From the NCBI GenBank assembly GCA_028282705.1, contig JANQHI010000031.1, forward strand, positions 62,001-126,000: 64,000 bases of DNA, given 5' to 3'. Below the pieces are notes generated by a model, which had not been told where the DNA came from, ran no database searches, and saw only the letters and a program-made list of their open reading frames with translations. Both the position numbers and the translations under genes were made by a program. This DNA comes from Prolixibacteraceae bacterium. GTDB taxonomy: Bacteria > Bacteroidota > Bacteroidia > Bacteroidales > Prolixibacteraceae. Shown here piece after piece: positions 35,087-44,364 of the stretch; position 1 is the stretch's first letter, and each line of letters starts with the position of its first letter.

Positions 35087-36535
35087 ATGTTTAATTTTAA
35101 AATAATATTTAAAGGGCTTGGATTTTTATTGATTGTTGAAAGCATTGCCATGGCAATTGCCATGGTTGTTTCATTTCTTTATGGTGAACCAGATTCTAAT
35201 GCATTCATCATTGCTTCAGGAGTTAGCCTGGCAGTTGGTTTAACTACCCTGCTAGCCACAAGGAAAGCCAGTAAAGAAATGGGTAAAAGGGAAGGATTTG
35301 TCCTTGTATCCCTTGTGTGGGTTGTATTTTCAATATTTGGGAGCATACCCTATTTATTAAGTGGTGCAATCCCTAACATAACAGATGCCTTTTTTGAAAC
35401 CATGTCAGGCTTTACAACCACTGGTTCTTCCATTTTAAACAACATAGAAGAACTACCACATGGGATACTTTTTTGGAGAAGCATTACCCAGTGGTTAGGA
35501 GGGATGGGGATCATTGTGCTGTCACTTGCTATACTTCCAATCTTTGGTATTGGAGGTATGCAGCTTTACATGGCTGAAGTACCTGGCCCTTCTCCTGATA
35601 AAATTAGCCCCAAAATCAGGCAAACTGCAAAAACACTTTGGGGGATTTATTTACTCTTTACAGCAACAGAAACCATCCTTCTATTTTTGGGGGGGATGAG
35701 CTTCTTTGATGCTATTTGCCATTCTTTTACAACCATGGCAACAGGGGGCTTCTCAACAAAACAGGCAAGCATTGCACATTGGAATTCGCCGTTCATCCAA
35801 TATGTAATTATCTTGTTTATGTTGTTTGCAGGAACCAATTTCTCTTTGTCATATTGTGCTTTACAAGGAAAGTTCAGGAAAGTCTTTAAAGATGAAGAAT
35901 TCAAATATTACCTCATTTTTATCCTAGGGTTTTTAATCCTGATATTTGTTGGGTTGCTTATAACTTCTGGGCTCAGGGTAGAAAATGCATTTAGGAGTGC
36001 TTTGTTTCAGGTAGTTTCTATTATTACCACTACAGGATATGTTACAACAGATTATTTATTGTGGCATCCTACCCTCATTGTTTTAATATTTACCCTATTC
36101 TTTTTTGGTGGGTCAGCTGGTTCAACTGGGGGTGGTATAAAAATTATGAGGATAGTTATACTCATGAAAAACAGTTACTATGAACTTAAAAGGATGGTAC
36201 ACCCAAATGCCATAATCCCTGTTAGGTTTAATAAACATACTGTAGACTCAAAAATTGTTACCAATGTCTTGGCATTCTTTATTATATATTTCCTGATTTT
36301 TATTCTAAGTACCATTATATTCACTTTTATTGAACCTGATTTGGAATCTTCAATGGGTGCAGTTGCTACCTGCTTAGGGAATATTGGGCCAGGAATAGGC
36401 AATGTAGGGCCAGCAGAAACATTCTCCCATATACCAGCTGGTGGTAAATGGTTCTTATCTTTTTTAATGTTATTAGGTAGGCTTGAGTTATTTACAGTGC
36501 TGGTACTTTTTTCTGTTTCTTTTTGGAAAGATTAA
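35087..36535 (+). CDS. trkH: Trk-type potassium transporter TrkH
   Basis: 482 residues with about ten membrane helices and four pore-loop repeats. Selectivity-filter segments include MSGFTTTGSS (first loop), MATGGFSTK, TTTGYVTTD and CLGNIGPG (fourth). It conducts K+ with TrkA controlling opening. The last four bases overlap the stop of the convergent TsaC-like gene. Confidence 0.95.
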   Translation: MFNFKIIFKGLGFLLIVESIAMAIAMVVSFLYGEPDSNAFIIASGVSLAVGLTTLLATRKASKEMGKREGFVLVSLVWVVFSIFGSIPYLLSGAIPNITDAFFETMSGFTTTGSSILNNIEELPHGILFWRSITQWLGGMGIIVLSLAILPIFGIGGMQLYMAEVPGPSPDKISPKIRQTAKTLWGIYLLFTATETILLFLGGMSFFDAICHSFTTMATGGFSTKQASIAHWNSPFIQYVIILFMLFAGTNFSLSYCALQGKFRKVFKDEEFKYYLIFILGFLILIFVGLLITSGLRVENAFRSALFQVVSIITTTGYVTTDYLLWHPTLIVLIFTLFFFGGSAGSTGGGIKIMRIVILMKNSYYELKRMVHPNAIIPVRFNKHTVDSKIVTNVLAFFIIYFLIFILSTIIFTFIEPDLESSMGAVATCLGNIGPGIGNVGPAETFSHIPAGGKWFLSFLMLLGRLELFTVLVLFSVSFWKD

Positions 36536-37146
36536 TAATCCAGTTCCCCTTTCCCCTGGCGTTTAATGGAAATATTGCCACCTGTACAATCCACTATTGT
36601 TGAAGGTTCCAATTCTCCTGGTCCACCATCAATAACCAGGTCTACAATATCCTGAAATTTTTCATTAATTAATTCTGGGTCAGTAAAATACTCAACAATA
36701 TCATCATCATCATGAATGGATGTTGAAAGGATTGGGTTGCCCAGCTCTTCAACAATTGCTTTAATGATATTATTATCAGGCACCCTGATCCCCACTGTTT
36801 TTTTCTTCCCTTTAAAATACCTGGGCACATTGTTATTTGCTTCAAGTATAAAAGTGAATGGACCTGGCAGGTTCCTGTTAATTAATTTGAAAAGTGGGTT
36901 AGATATGGGTTTGGTATAATCTGATAGGTGGCTTAAATCACTACAAATAAATGAGAAGTTTGTTTTTTCAACTTTAACACCTTTATACCTGGCTATTTTC
37001 TCTACAGCCTTAGGTTTTGTGATATCACACCCCATCCCATACACAGTATCAGTAGGATATATAATGGTTCCTCCATTTTGCAAAACCTCCACAATTTGGC
37101 GCACATCCCTGGGGTTTGGGTTATCATTATATAACTTTAAAAACAT
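36532..37146 (-). CDS. tsaC: L-threonylcarbamoyladenylate synthase (Sua5/YciO/YrdC family)
   Basis: 204 residues of the YrdC fold, which makes TC-AMP from threonine, bicarbonate and ATP for tRNA t6A. Conserved KxR/ST-type sites are visible: GGTIIYPTDTVYGMGCDI near the start, RYKGVK, GIRVPDN and a STSIH Ser/Thr segment, with PSTIVDCTG near the end. It lacks the C-terminal Sua5 extension. YciO-like paralogues of unknown role share this architecture, so the symbol is tentative. Confidence 0.88.
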   Translation of the reverse strand: MFLKLYNDNPNPRDVRQIVEVLQNGGTIIYPTDTVYGMGCDITKPKAVEKIARYKGVKVEKTNFSFICSDLSHLSDYTKPISNPLFKLINRNLPGPFTFILEANNNVPRYFKGKKKTVGIRVPDNNIIKAIVEELGNPILSTSIHDDDDIVEYFTDPELINEKFQDIVDLVIDGGPGELEPSTIVDCTGGNISIKRQGKGELDY

Positions 37147-37171
37147 TTCCTAATCTGAATAAAATAGAGCG

Positions 37172-37179
37172 CAAATGTA
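37172..37179 (-). promoter_or_regulatory. -7 box of the TsaC-like gene
   Basis: TACATTTG on the minus strand, a full match to TAnnTTTG, 26 bases upstream of the ATG at 37146. Confidence 0.5.
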
Positions 37180-37224
37180 TACATATTTCGTAATATTGCC
37201 TTTAAAACCAGAACAGATTTTCAC

Positions 37225-37893
37225 ATGCAACCACAAATAATAAAAACCTCAGATGGTTCACACACCCTATATTCACCAGATATGGATGAACAATACCATT
37301 CTGTAAATGGAGCATTAACTGAATCATTGCATATTTTTATAAAACATGGCTACCAGGTTTGTACAGAAAAAAATAAAAAGGTTTTTGAAGTTGGGTTTGG
37401 GACAGGGTTGAACTGTTACCTCACAGCAATTGAAGCAGAAAAAAACAGGACACCCACTACCTATGTTGCAATTGAAGAATACCCTCTGGAAAAGGAAAGA
37501 TGGCAGGCACTAAATTATCCGCAAGTTTACCCATCAAAAGATCAAACATTGTTTCAAAGTATCCATGAAGCAGAATGGGGTAAAAAAGTTGAGATTTCAA
37601 CACATTTCCAATTACTAAAATTAAAACTGGATATTACCACATCCACTCTTCCAAACCTTGAAGAAGCAAACATAGTTTATTATGATGCTTTTGGCCCAGA
37701 TAAACAACCTGAAATGTGGAAGCTTCTTGTTATAGAAAAAGTTGCCAACATAATGGCCTCCACTGGAATATTGGTAACTTACACAGTTAAAGGTTCAGTT
37801 AAACGTGGCCTAAAATCATTGGGTTTCAGGATTGAAAAAGTTCCTGGGCCGCCAGGAAAAAATGAAATTCTCAGAGGATATAAAACCCCATAA
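37225..37893 (+). CDS. mnmD: tRNA 5-methylaminomethyl-2-thiouridine methyltransferase MnmD-like
   Basis: 222 residues of the DUF752 (MnmD/MnmC N-domain) methyltransferase family: SAM loop VFEVGFGTGLNCYLTAIEAE (about 53-72) and YDAFGPDKQPEMW, the conserved catalytic segment. It performs the last methylation in mnm5s2U34 synthesis in tRNA; the MnmC2 flavin domain of E. coli is not fused here, as usual outside Gammaproteobacteria. Single gene, divergent from tsaC. Confidence 0.9.
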   Translation: MQPQIIKTSDGSHTLYSPDMDEQYHSVNGALTESLHIFIKHGYQVCTEKNKKVFEVGFGTGLNCYLTAIEAEKNRTPTTYVAIEEYPLEKERWQALNYPQVYPSKDQTLFQSIHEAEWGKKVEISTHFQLLKLKLDITTSTLPNLEEANIVYYDAFGPDKQPEMWKLLVIEKVANIMASTGILVTYTVKGSVKRGLKSLGFRIEKVPGPPGKNEILRGYKTP

Positions 37894-37949
37894 TCAAAAA
37901 GTGAAAAAATTCATGTATATTCGCAACTCACATTTTGTAAAAATCAAAC

Positions 37950-38561
37950 ATGGCCGAAAAAAAGTTAAGTAGTACCCAGGAAAAATTTAGTTATTCATTG
38001 GGTATGAGTGTCTCAAGTAATTTAATCAAATCAGGAGTTGTTAAAGTAGATTTCCCCTCTCTTTTTGAAGGGATAAAAGATACATTTGAAGGCAATATGC
38101 CCCAGGTTATGCCTGAAGAAGCTAATAAGATCATTGAAGATTTTATCAACCAATCTGCAGCTAAAGCTGGTGATAAAAACCTGGAAGAAGGGTTAGCATT
38201 CCTTGCTGAAAATAAAGCAAAAGAAGGAGTTGTTGAACTGCCAAGTGGTTTGCAATACATGGTAATTAAACAAGGAGATGGTGAATTGGCAACCAGCCAG
38301 GACAATGTAAAATGCCATTACCATGGGACACTAATTGATGGGACTGTTTTTGATAGTTCTGTTGAACGTGGAGAACCTGCCACATTTCCTGTAAATGGTG
38401 TTATACAAGGATGGGTAGAAGCACTACAGCTTATGCCTGTGGGTTCAAAATGGAGGTTATTTATCCCCTCAGAATTGGCATATGGGCAGCGTGGGGCAGG
38501 AGGAGCTATTGGACCTAATTCCACATTGATTTTTGATGTTGATTTGTTAGAAATTGTCTAA
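37950..38561 (+). CDS. FKBP-type peptidyl-prolyl isomerase (cytoplasmic)
   Basis: 203 residues. The N-terminal FkpA-like dimerisation part (KFSYSLGMSVSSNLIKSG) is followed by a C-terminal FKBP domain (about 110-203): VKCHYHGTLIDGTVFDSSVE, then GVIQGWVEALQLMPVGSKWRLFIPS, and GPNSTLIFDVDLLEI. There is no signal peptide, so it is likely cytoplasmic. Six bases upstream of a lipoprotein paralogue, forming a two-gene operon. Confidence 0.92.
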   Translation: MAEKKLSSTQEKFSYSLGMSVSSNLIKSGVVKVDFPSLFEGIKDTFEGNMPQVMPEEANKIIEDFINQSAAKAGDKNLEEGLAFLAENKAKEGVVELPSGLQYMVIKQGDGELATSQDNVKCHYHGTLIDGTVFDSSVERGEPATFPVNGVIQGWVEALQLMPVGSKWRLFIPSELAYGQRGAGGAIGPNSTLIFDVDLLEIV

Positions 38562-38567
38562 ATAAAA

Positions 38568-39293
38568 ATGATAATCATGAAAATGAAACCAGTACTATTT
38601 TATACCCTTATTACTACAATACTACTAGGGTTTGGATGCCAGCAAAATATTGGCACAAAAAATACAAAATTGGTAACAGATGCAGATTCAGCAAGTTATG
38701 CCATTGGAGTGCTAATTGGTGCTAATAATAAAGATAACCTGGAATCTGCTCCAGGAGGGAAAGATTTAAATACTGATATTATTATTGAGGCATTTATAGC
38801 ATATATGCATGGTGAAGAAACCAAAATGGAAACTGATGCAGCAAACCAGGTCATCCGTGACTATTTCCAGAAAGCTTCAGATGTAGAGGGGCAAAAGAAC
38901 CTGGAAGAAGGGAATGCATTTCTTGAAGAAAACAAAGCAAAAGAAGGTATCCAGATAACTGAAAGTGGCTTACAGTATGAAGTATTAAAAGAAGGTGATG
39001 GAGCCAAACCTGTTGAAACTGACCAAGTAAAAGTACACTATCATGGAACATTAATTGACGGAACTGTTTTTGATAGTTCAATTGACAGGGGTGAACCTAC
39101 TACATTCCAGGTAAACAGGTTTGTCCCTGGTTGGATTGAAGGATTGCAATTAATGTCAATTGGTGCCAAATACAAGTTTTACATACCCACTGATTTGGCA
39201 TATGGTGCTAACCCACGCCCAGGTGGTGTTATCAAACCAAATATGGCTCTAATTTTTGAAATTGAGCTTTTAGAAATAATAAAAGCTGAGTAA
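38568..39293 (+). CDS. FKBP-type peptidyl-prolyl isomerase lipoprotein
   Basis: 241 residues. The N-terminus ends in the lipobox LLGFGC, so the mature protein is lipidated and periplasmic or outer-membrane located. The remaining sequence parallels the upstream paralogue: NLEEGNAFLEENKAKEG linker, then FKBP domain with VHYHGTLIDGTVFDSSID. Tandem duplication with different localisation is the simplest history; the acquired signal sequence sends one copy to the envelope. ATGs at 38577 and 38583 are alternative starts that keep the signal. Confidence 0.92.
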   Translation: MIIMKMKPVLFYTLITTILLGFGCQQNIGTKNTKLVTDADSASYAIGVLIGANNKDNLESAPGGKDLNTDIIIEAFIAYMHGEETKMETDAANQVIRDYFQKASDVEGQKNLEEGNAFLEENKAKEGIQITESGLQYEVLKEGDGAKPVETDQVKVHYHGTLIDGTVFDSSIDRGEPTTFQVNRFVPGWIEGLQLMSIGAKYKFYIPTDLAYGANPRPGGVIKPNMALIFEIELLEIIKAE

Positions 39294-39321
39294 GCTCCAA
39301 CTATTCAAACAAAGATATTTT

Positions 39322-39362
39322 TGAAATCCTGCTTGTTTTGAAAACTTGTGGGATTTCATTTT
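39322..39362 (+). terminator. Terminator after the FKBP pair
   Basis: TGAAATCC (39322-39329) pairs perfectly with GGATTTCA (39351-39358), with an inner GTTTT/AAAAC region in the loop, followed by TTTT. Confidence 0.7.
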
Positions 39363-39373
39363 AAACAAAGGAT

Positions 39374-39745
39374 ATGAGTTTAATTATAAAAGGAAATGTT
39401 TTAAAAATCCTGAACCCTGAATCAGGGGTAAGCAGGGCAGGAAAGGAATGGAGCAAACAAGAATTTGTTATTGAAACCCAGGAGCAATTTCCCAGGAAAG
39501 TTTGCTTTACCCTGTTTGGCGATAAAACCAGCTTGATACAAGAAATATCAGAAGGGCAAGAAGTTGAAGTATCCTTTAATGTTGAATCAAGGGAATACAA
39601 TGGAAAATGGTTCCACAACATTAATGCATGGAAGATTGATACTGCCCGGCCAGATATGCCTTTTCAGGAAGCTCCACCAGAATTCAGGGCTGAAGATATA
39701 CCTCCTCCAGCTGACGACAATGAGCCAAATGATTTACCTTTTTAA
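39374..39745 (+). CDS. DUF3127 protein, SSB-like with acidic C-terminal tip
   Basis: 123 residues with a DUF3127 domain that resembles an OB fold (KGNVLKILNPESGVSRAGKEW, FNVESREYNGKWFHNINAWKI). The C-terminal tail is proline-rich and acidic and ends DDNEPNDLPF. This resembles the acidic tip of single-stranded DNA-binding protein (D-D-I-P-F), which recruits repair and replication enzymes. DUF3127 has no established function; nucleic-acid binding is inference from fold and tip. Single gene, convergent with yaaA. Confidence 0.85.
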   Translation: MSLIIKGNVLKILNPESGVSRAGKEWSKQEFVIETQEQFPRKVCFTLFGDKTSLIQEISEGQEVEVSFNVESREYNGKWFHNINAWKIDTARPDMPFQEAPPEFRAEDIPPPADDNEPNDLPF

Positions 39746-39759
39746 AAAGCCTCTTATAA

Positions 39760-39776
39760 CCTCTCCAAAGGAGGGG
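39760..39776. repeat. Small imperfect palindrome CCTCTCC-AAA-GGAGGGG
   Basis: Seven-base arms with one mismatch around AAA, 15 bases after the DUF3127 stop. Could be a fragment of an intergenic repeat or a weak terminator; there is no U-run on the plus strand. Confidence 0.3.
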
Positions 39777-39836
39777 AATAAAAATTATTTACTGAAAACC
39801 TGTAAGTTTTTGGATAGTAATAACCATGGTATTGGA

Positions 39837-40610
39837 TTACTCCTGGTCTCTGGTAAAAACAAAGGTATTACCTTCAGATAAATGTGGGTTGAACATATAA
39901 CCTTCAGTATCAAAAGCCCTCAAATCATGAGGATTTGAGATTTTATTTTCAATGATAAAACGTGCCATTAACCCTCGGGCTTTTTTGGCAAAAAAAGAAA
40001 TCATTTTATAGCTGCCATTTTTCATATCCTTAAACTCTGGAGTAACTATTTCCACACCTGTTTTCTTAGCATCAATACTTTTGAAATATTCATTTGAAGC
40101 CAGGTTAACAAGCACATTCGTACCACTTGCCTCAACAGCTTCTTTTACTTTTGGGGCTATTTTATTTTTCCAGAAAGCATACAAGTCTTTTTTCCTGGCC
40201 ACAGGTAATTTGGTGCCCATTTCAAGCCTGTAAGGTTGTATTAGGTCAAGTGGTTTTAGCAGCCCATGCAACCCTGATAATATCCTTAAATGGTGTTGTG
40301 CATACTGCAACTGCTCCTCATCTAAAGTGGTGGCTTCCAACCCCTGGTATACATCTCCTGTGAATGCCAGCACAGTTTGTTTAGCATTTTCAGGGGTGAA
40401 AGGCAATTGCCAGTTTTGGTACCTGTCAAAATTTAATTGTGCCAATTTGGGTGATATGCCCATTAGTAAACCAATCTTTGAAGGTTTTAATTTCTTTAGT
40501 TTAGTGATAATAACCTCAGATTCATCTATAAGCTCAGGCAAAGTGAATGCCCCAATATGTGGTTTAGCCACAAAATCAAGTGATTTTGCTGGAGATATAA
40601 CTGCTAACAT
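39837..40610 (-). CDS. yaaA: Peroxide stress protein YaaA (DUF328/UPF0246)
   Basis: 257 residues, standard length. Starts MLAVISPAKSLDF, with YQNWQLPFTPENAKQTVLAFTGDVYQGL and LVNLASNEYFKSID as conserved blocks. YaaA limits free iron and so protects DNA from peroxide damage in E. coli; it is a non-catalytic DNA-binding-fold protein as far as known. Monocistronic, convergent with the DUF3127 gene. Confidence 0.93.
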   Translation of the reverse strand: MLAVISPAKSLDFVAKPHIGAFTLPELIDESEVIITKLKKLKPSKIGLLMGISPKLAQLNFDRYQNWQLPFTPENAKQTVLAFTGDVYQGLEATTLDEEQLQYAQHHLRILSGLHGLLKPLDLIQPYRLEMGTKLPVARKKDLYAFWKNKIAPKVKEAVEASGTNVLVNLASNEYFKSIDAKKTGVEIVTPEFKDMKNGSYKMISFFAKKARGLMARFIIENKISNPHDLRAFDTEGYMFNPHLSEGNTFVFTRDQE

Positions 40611-40747
40611 AACAATGTGTTTTTTGAATAATTAAATAACAATGTTAAAGTTATAAGGTTTAGGTGGGATAAAAAAGGTAAAATCATAATCCAAGGATTT
40701 GCCCTGTAAGGGTAATATATTTATAGAAGAAGTCAAATGCAGGAGTA

Positions 40748-40808
40748 AGTGCCAGAGGTACTAAATATTTGTAAGCAAGTTTCGTGAATATTCAGCCCCT
40801 ATGGGGCT
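40748..40808. repeat. Candidate dispersed element of two small hairpins
   Basis: Two 6-bp hairpins with 3-base loops: AGTGCC-AGA-GGTACT (40748-40762, one G:U) and AGCCCC-TAT-GGGGCT (40794-40808, perfect), separated by 31 AT-rich bases. Resembles short intergenic repeats seen in other Bacteroidota genomes. Only one copy is in this window. Confidence 0.45.
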
Positions 40809-40889
40809 ATGTAATTCCTTTGACATCTCCATTTACAAATATTCTACCCTACAAAAACAATATTATTCCTGATTCCCTCTGACTATTGC

Positions 40890-43238
40890 CTATTGGTTCA
40901 ATGATACCAGCATCTGTTGTATCCTCATTTTTTCAGCATCAGGGATCTCTTCATCTTCAAGGGCTTTCCTGTATACTTCTTTTGCCTGTCCAGTTTTTCC
41001 TGTTTGATGATAAACCTGCCCCAACAAATAAATAGAGTTAATATGCTGTGGATGTAGTTGGATAACACTTTTTAAGGTATTAATAGCCTGGCCTGTTTTC
41101 TTCACCTCATTTTGGTAGAAGGCTAGGGTATATCCATACTTAGGGTCATCAGGCATTGCCTCAAAAGCAATTTCAGCATATTTAACAGCTTCATACAATG
41201 AGGTTTGTGCCCAAATTACACTCAGGTTATAAGCAGCTACTGCCTGTACTGGGTTTGCCTCCAAAGCTTTTGCCAGTGCTGCTTTTGCCTCTTCTGTTTT
41301 TCCCAGTTCAGCCAACAACAACCCAAAATTAAGGTTGGCAGCCTCATTCCCTGGGTCAACTTCAAGTGCCCTCACAAGGTTCTGTTCAGCCTTTTCATAA
41401 TTTCCTATATAAGAGTAAAGCACACTACTGTTTATAAGGGGTAGTATTGATTCAGGATAAAGGTTTGCTGAAGTTTCATAGGAAGCCAAGGCTTTATCAG
41501 CCTCACCCCTGTTTTGGTGGTAAATGCCCATATTGTAATGTGAGCTCCAATCATCAGGGCGTGTAACCAATGATTGCTTGTATTCTTCGGTAGCTTTGGC
41601 TATCAAGGCAGTTTCAGTATCATTAAACTGGTTGGCAGGAAAACCTGCTAATGGTAATGCTGCTGAAACCCTTACCAACCTGTAATCATCAGTACATGCT
41701 TTCAATAATACTTCCTTAGCTTCTTCTGAATAATTTCCCATTAACCCACCTACTGCAGCTGACCTTACTAAAGGTGAACTATTGGAATAAGCATTGATCA
41801 ATACAGGCCATTTTTTGTCATTAGTGCAATTACCCAGCAACCTGATAAAAGAAGTGGTAACCACTTCATCTTTTTCCTGGCTACTTATAATTTCAAGCAT
41901 CTTGTCCAAATTCCCCCATTCCATATCACGTGCTTCCTTAAGGAGCTTTGCCCATCTTAAATTTTCTTTCCTGTAGCTATCATCAGGATGCCATTTTTGA
42001 ACCTCCTTAACAGCCCATTCAATAGGTTTATCCTCATGGCAGATATTGCAAGCATTTGGTGAACCAAACTCAAGGGTTAGCATGGGCATTGGTGGGCGCA
42101 ATGAATGGTCACTCCTCACCATATGCCCAAACATGGTTTTAGGCATGTGGCAATTCACACAAACTGCCCCTTCACTTCCTATTGGGTGGTGTGAGTGTGC
42201 TTCAACTTCTTCAACCCTGGTTTGGTGGCAAGGCAAACATGCATTGTTAGCCTCAGTCCCTTTAAACCTGTAACGCCCACTTGATGTATGGCAGGTAATG
42301 CAATGCATTTCACTGTTAATGGCACACTGGTTCATACCCCAGGTTGTCATGGTATAATTTTCACCCAAATCTCGTCCATCAGGGTAAAAATCAGGATTTT
42401 CCAATGTGGTCAGGTTATAGTTATCAAAGTACCTGTCACCTGGCATAAATGAAGCAGTGATAGGTTGCATTTTGGCATGGCAAGGTGCACATGATGAGTT
42501 ATGCTGCTCAGGGGTAAATGTTGAAGTTACTACCAACTTCACATCTTCAGGAATTTCATCCCCTTCTTTTAAACTTCTGAATAAAGCCACATGCTCAGCA
42601 CTTGGTCCATGGCAGGTTTCACAATTGATCCCAGATTCACGCCAAGTTGTATGGTATGAATCAGTTGCCAGGTCAAAGTTTGTTGAAAGCTGGCTCACAT
42701 GGCAGCTATAACAAGAGGTATTAAAAGTGTACATCCTGTCCCTCCATGGCAGTGCTTCATCTTGCACTTCTGCATTAGGAAAATGCCTTATGGCTGATTC
42801 AGGATTATTATACCATTCACCAGTATTCAAATTATAAGCCAGGGGTATTGTTTGTAGTTTCCCTTTTTCCAGAGGGGTAAGGAAGTAATACACATTCTTC
42901 CCACCCAGTGCCCATTCAGCTACAAACTTATTGATGTTATCCCCATCATATTCAAACAGGACTAATGTTGAATCTTCAAGGGTAGTCTCATAATTTTTCC
43001 CTTCAAGCATAAATCTGCCACTCATTGGAAGTTTATTCTCTTTTAAAAATTTTTTATTTACAGCTTGCATGGCCTTTCCATGGTGGGAAGGTGACCATAA
43101 TTCATAGAATTCTTGATGGCATTCAATGCAGCTTTCAGAACCAGAATAATCAGATTGTGCTGAATCCTGTGAAGTTTTACTTATACATGAAGCCAATAAA
43201 AAAATGATGGTAATAAAAATAGAAATCTTACCTAGCAT
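40890..43238 (-). CDS. Multiheme c-type cytochrome lipoprotein with HEAT and TPR repeats
   Basis: 782 residues. A lipobox (LLAS-C18) marks an outer-envelope lipoprotein. Eight CXXCH heme-binding motifs follow from residue 37 to about 395: CIECH, CYSCH, CETCH, CAPCH, CITCH, CLPCH, CVNCH, CNICH. A HEAT-like helical region (about 430-545) with ALPLAGFP comes next, and then TPR repeats (about 555-780, e.g. NMGIYHQNRGEADKALASYE). It probably takes part in extracellular or periplasmic electron transfer, with the repeats docking a partner. Transcribed alone; no maturation genes are nearby. Confidence 0.9.
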   Translation of the reverse strand: MLGKISIFITIIFLLASCISKTSQDSAQSDYSGSESCIECHQEFYELWSPSHHGKAMQAVNKKFLKENKLPMSGRFMLEGKNYETTLEDSTLVLFEYDGDNINKFVAEWALGGKNVYYFLTPLEKGKLQTIPLAYNLNTGEWYNNPESAIRHFPNAEVQDEALPWRDRMYTFNTSCYSCHVSQLSTNFDLATDSYHTTWRESGINCETCHGPSAEHVALFRSLKEGDEIPEDVKLVVTSTFTPEQHNSSCAPCHAKMQPITASFMPGDRYFDNYNLTTLENPDFYPDGRDLGENYTMTTWGMNQCAINSEMHCITCHTSSGRYRFKGTEANNACLPCHQTRVEEVEAHSHHPIGSEGAVCVNCHMPKTMFGHMVRSDHSLRPPMPMLTLEFGSPNACNICHEDKPIEWAVKEVQKWHPDDSYRKENLRWAKLLKEARDMEWGNLDKMLEIISSQEKDEVVTTSFIRLLGNCTNDKKWPVLINAYSNSSPLVRSAAVGGLMGNYSEEAKEVLLKACTDDYRLVRVSAALPLAGFPANQFNDTETALIAKATEEYKQSLVTRPDDWSSHYNMGIYHQNRGEADKALASYETSANLYPESILPLINSSVLYSYIGNYEKAEQNLVRALEVDPGNEAANLNFGLLLAELGKTEEAKAALAKALEANPVQAVAAYNLSVIWAQTSLYEAVKYAEIAFEAMPDDPKYGYTLAFYQNEVKKTGQAINTLKSVIQLHPQHINSIYLLGQVYHQTGKTGQAKEVYRKALEDEEIPDAEKMRIQQMLVSLNQ

Positions 43239-43422
43239 AACCTTTTGAAATAAGTTTCAACAAATATCATAAATAATGTGGTAAGTGTAAAAGGAATTGT
43301 TTATTAATACTCATAAAAAGGGTAGAATAAGCGTTCTGTATAAACCTTGATGGTAAAGGTTAAACATAACTAGGCAGAAAGTGTAATGTGAAATGGGTTT
43401 TTCCTAAATATTAAGGAGCTTT

Positions 43423-44364
43423 TTAATAATAACGAATTTTAGGGCTACGCCTTTCTTTCCTGATCTCATAGGTTATAATCACCTCATGGGTACCATAATT
43501 ATACCTGCTAAGGTCTGATGTAGAAAAATCAACTGCATAGCCCACTGTCAAATTCTTATTGACCATGTATTGCCCTGACAACCCCAATGACCCTTTGATC
43601 CTGTACAAAGCACCAACCCATACCTGGTCTTTAAACAAAAAGTTGGCTGATACTCCCACTTCAATTGGAGCTCCCACCACTATGGCAGAATTTAGTGTTG
43701 GCTTAAATTTTATATCATTTGACATAGGGAAGATATACCCTACATTAAAAAAAAGGTGCCTCATTTCAGCATAGGACACATACCCATTCCCTTTATTATT
43801 CAATTCATTTTGTAGGATTTTAGGCAATGCCATCCCAGCAAAAAAGTTGTCAGCATACAGGAAAGCACCCACACCAAAGTTTGGGATAAAAAATTGTTGA
43901 AGTTCTCCCTGGAAAGCAGGGTCAGAACTGTTATTTGGGTCATATATGGTATATTCATCCAGGTTATTTGAATAGCTGGTAAAACCCAGGTTCAGCCCCA
44001 GCCTTACATGGACATCCTTTGAAATGTCAAGTTTGTGGGAATAACTCCCAAATAAGCTAAAAGTTTTCTCCAGCCCAATTTTATCATTTTCAAGGGCTAA
44101 ACCCAAGCTTGTTTTTTTATTATTCAGGGGGTATTCAAACAACAGTGATTGGGTTGAAGGTGCCCCATCAAACCCCAGCCATTGTTTCCTGGCCAACACT
44201 GAAGCACTCACCCTTTCCCACACCCCAGTATAGGCAGGGTTAATATTCTGGATGCTGAAAACATCAATGGAATAAATAGGTTCTTGCTGGGCTTTCACAT
44301 CCTGGCTAAAGGATAAAACAGCCAACAGGGTTATATAAATAATATGCCTAAACCTTCCCTGCAT
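43423..44364 (-). CDS. PorP/SprF family type IX secretion-associated membrane protein
   Basis: About 313 residues with a signal peptide (cut near KAQ) and a barrel-like series of amphipathic strands. Start EPIYSIDVFSIQNINPAYTGVW is the typical PorP/SprF N-terminus, and LDISKDVHVRLGLNLGF and KNLTVGYAVDFSTSDLSRYNYGTHEVIITYEIR are characteristic strands. These proteins pair with large T9SS cargo adhesins with a CHU_C tail and anchor or export them at the outer membrane. The ATG at 44364 overlaps the stop of the adhesin gene by one base (TGATG), so translation is coupled. Confidence 0.93.
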   Translation of the reverse strand: MQGRFRHIIYITLLAVLSFSQDVKAQQEPIYSIDVFSIQNINPAYTGVWERVSASVLARKQWLGFDGAPSTQSLLFEYPLNNKKTSLGLALENDKIGLEKTFSLFGSYSHKLDISKDVHVRLGLNLGFTSYSNNLDEYTIYDPNNSSDPAFQGELQQFFIPNFGVGAFLYADNFFAGMALPKILQNELNNKGNGYVSYAEMRHLFFNVGYIFPMSNDIKFKPTLNSAIVVGAPIEVGVSANFLFKDQVWVGALYRIKGSLGLSGQYMVNKNLTVGYAVDFSTSDLSRYNYGTHEVIITYEIRKERRSPKIRYY

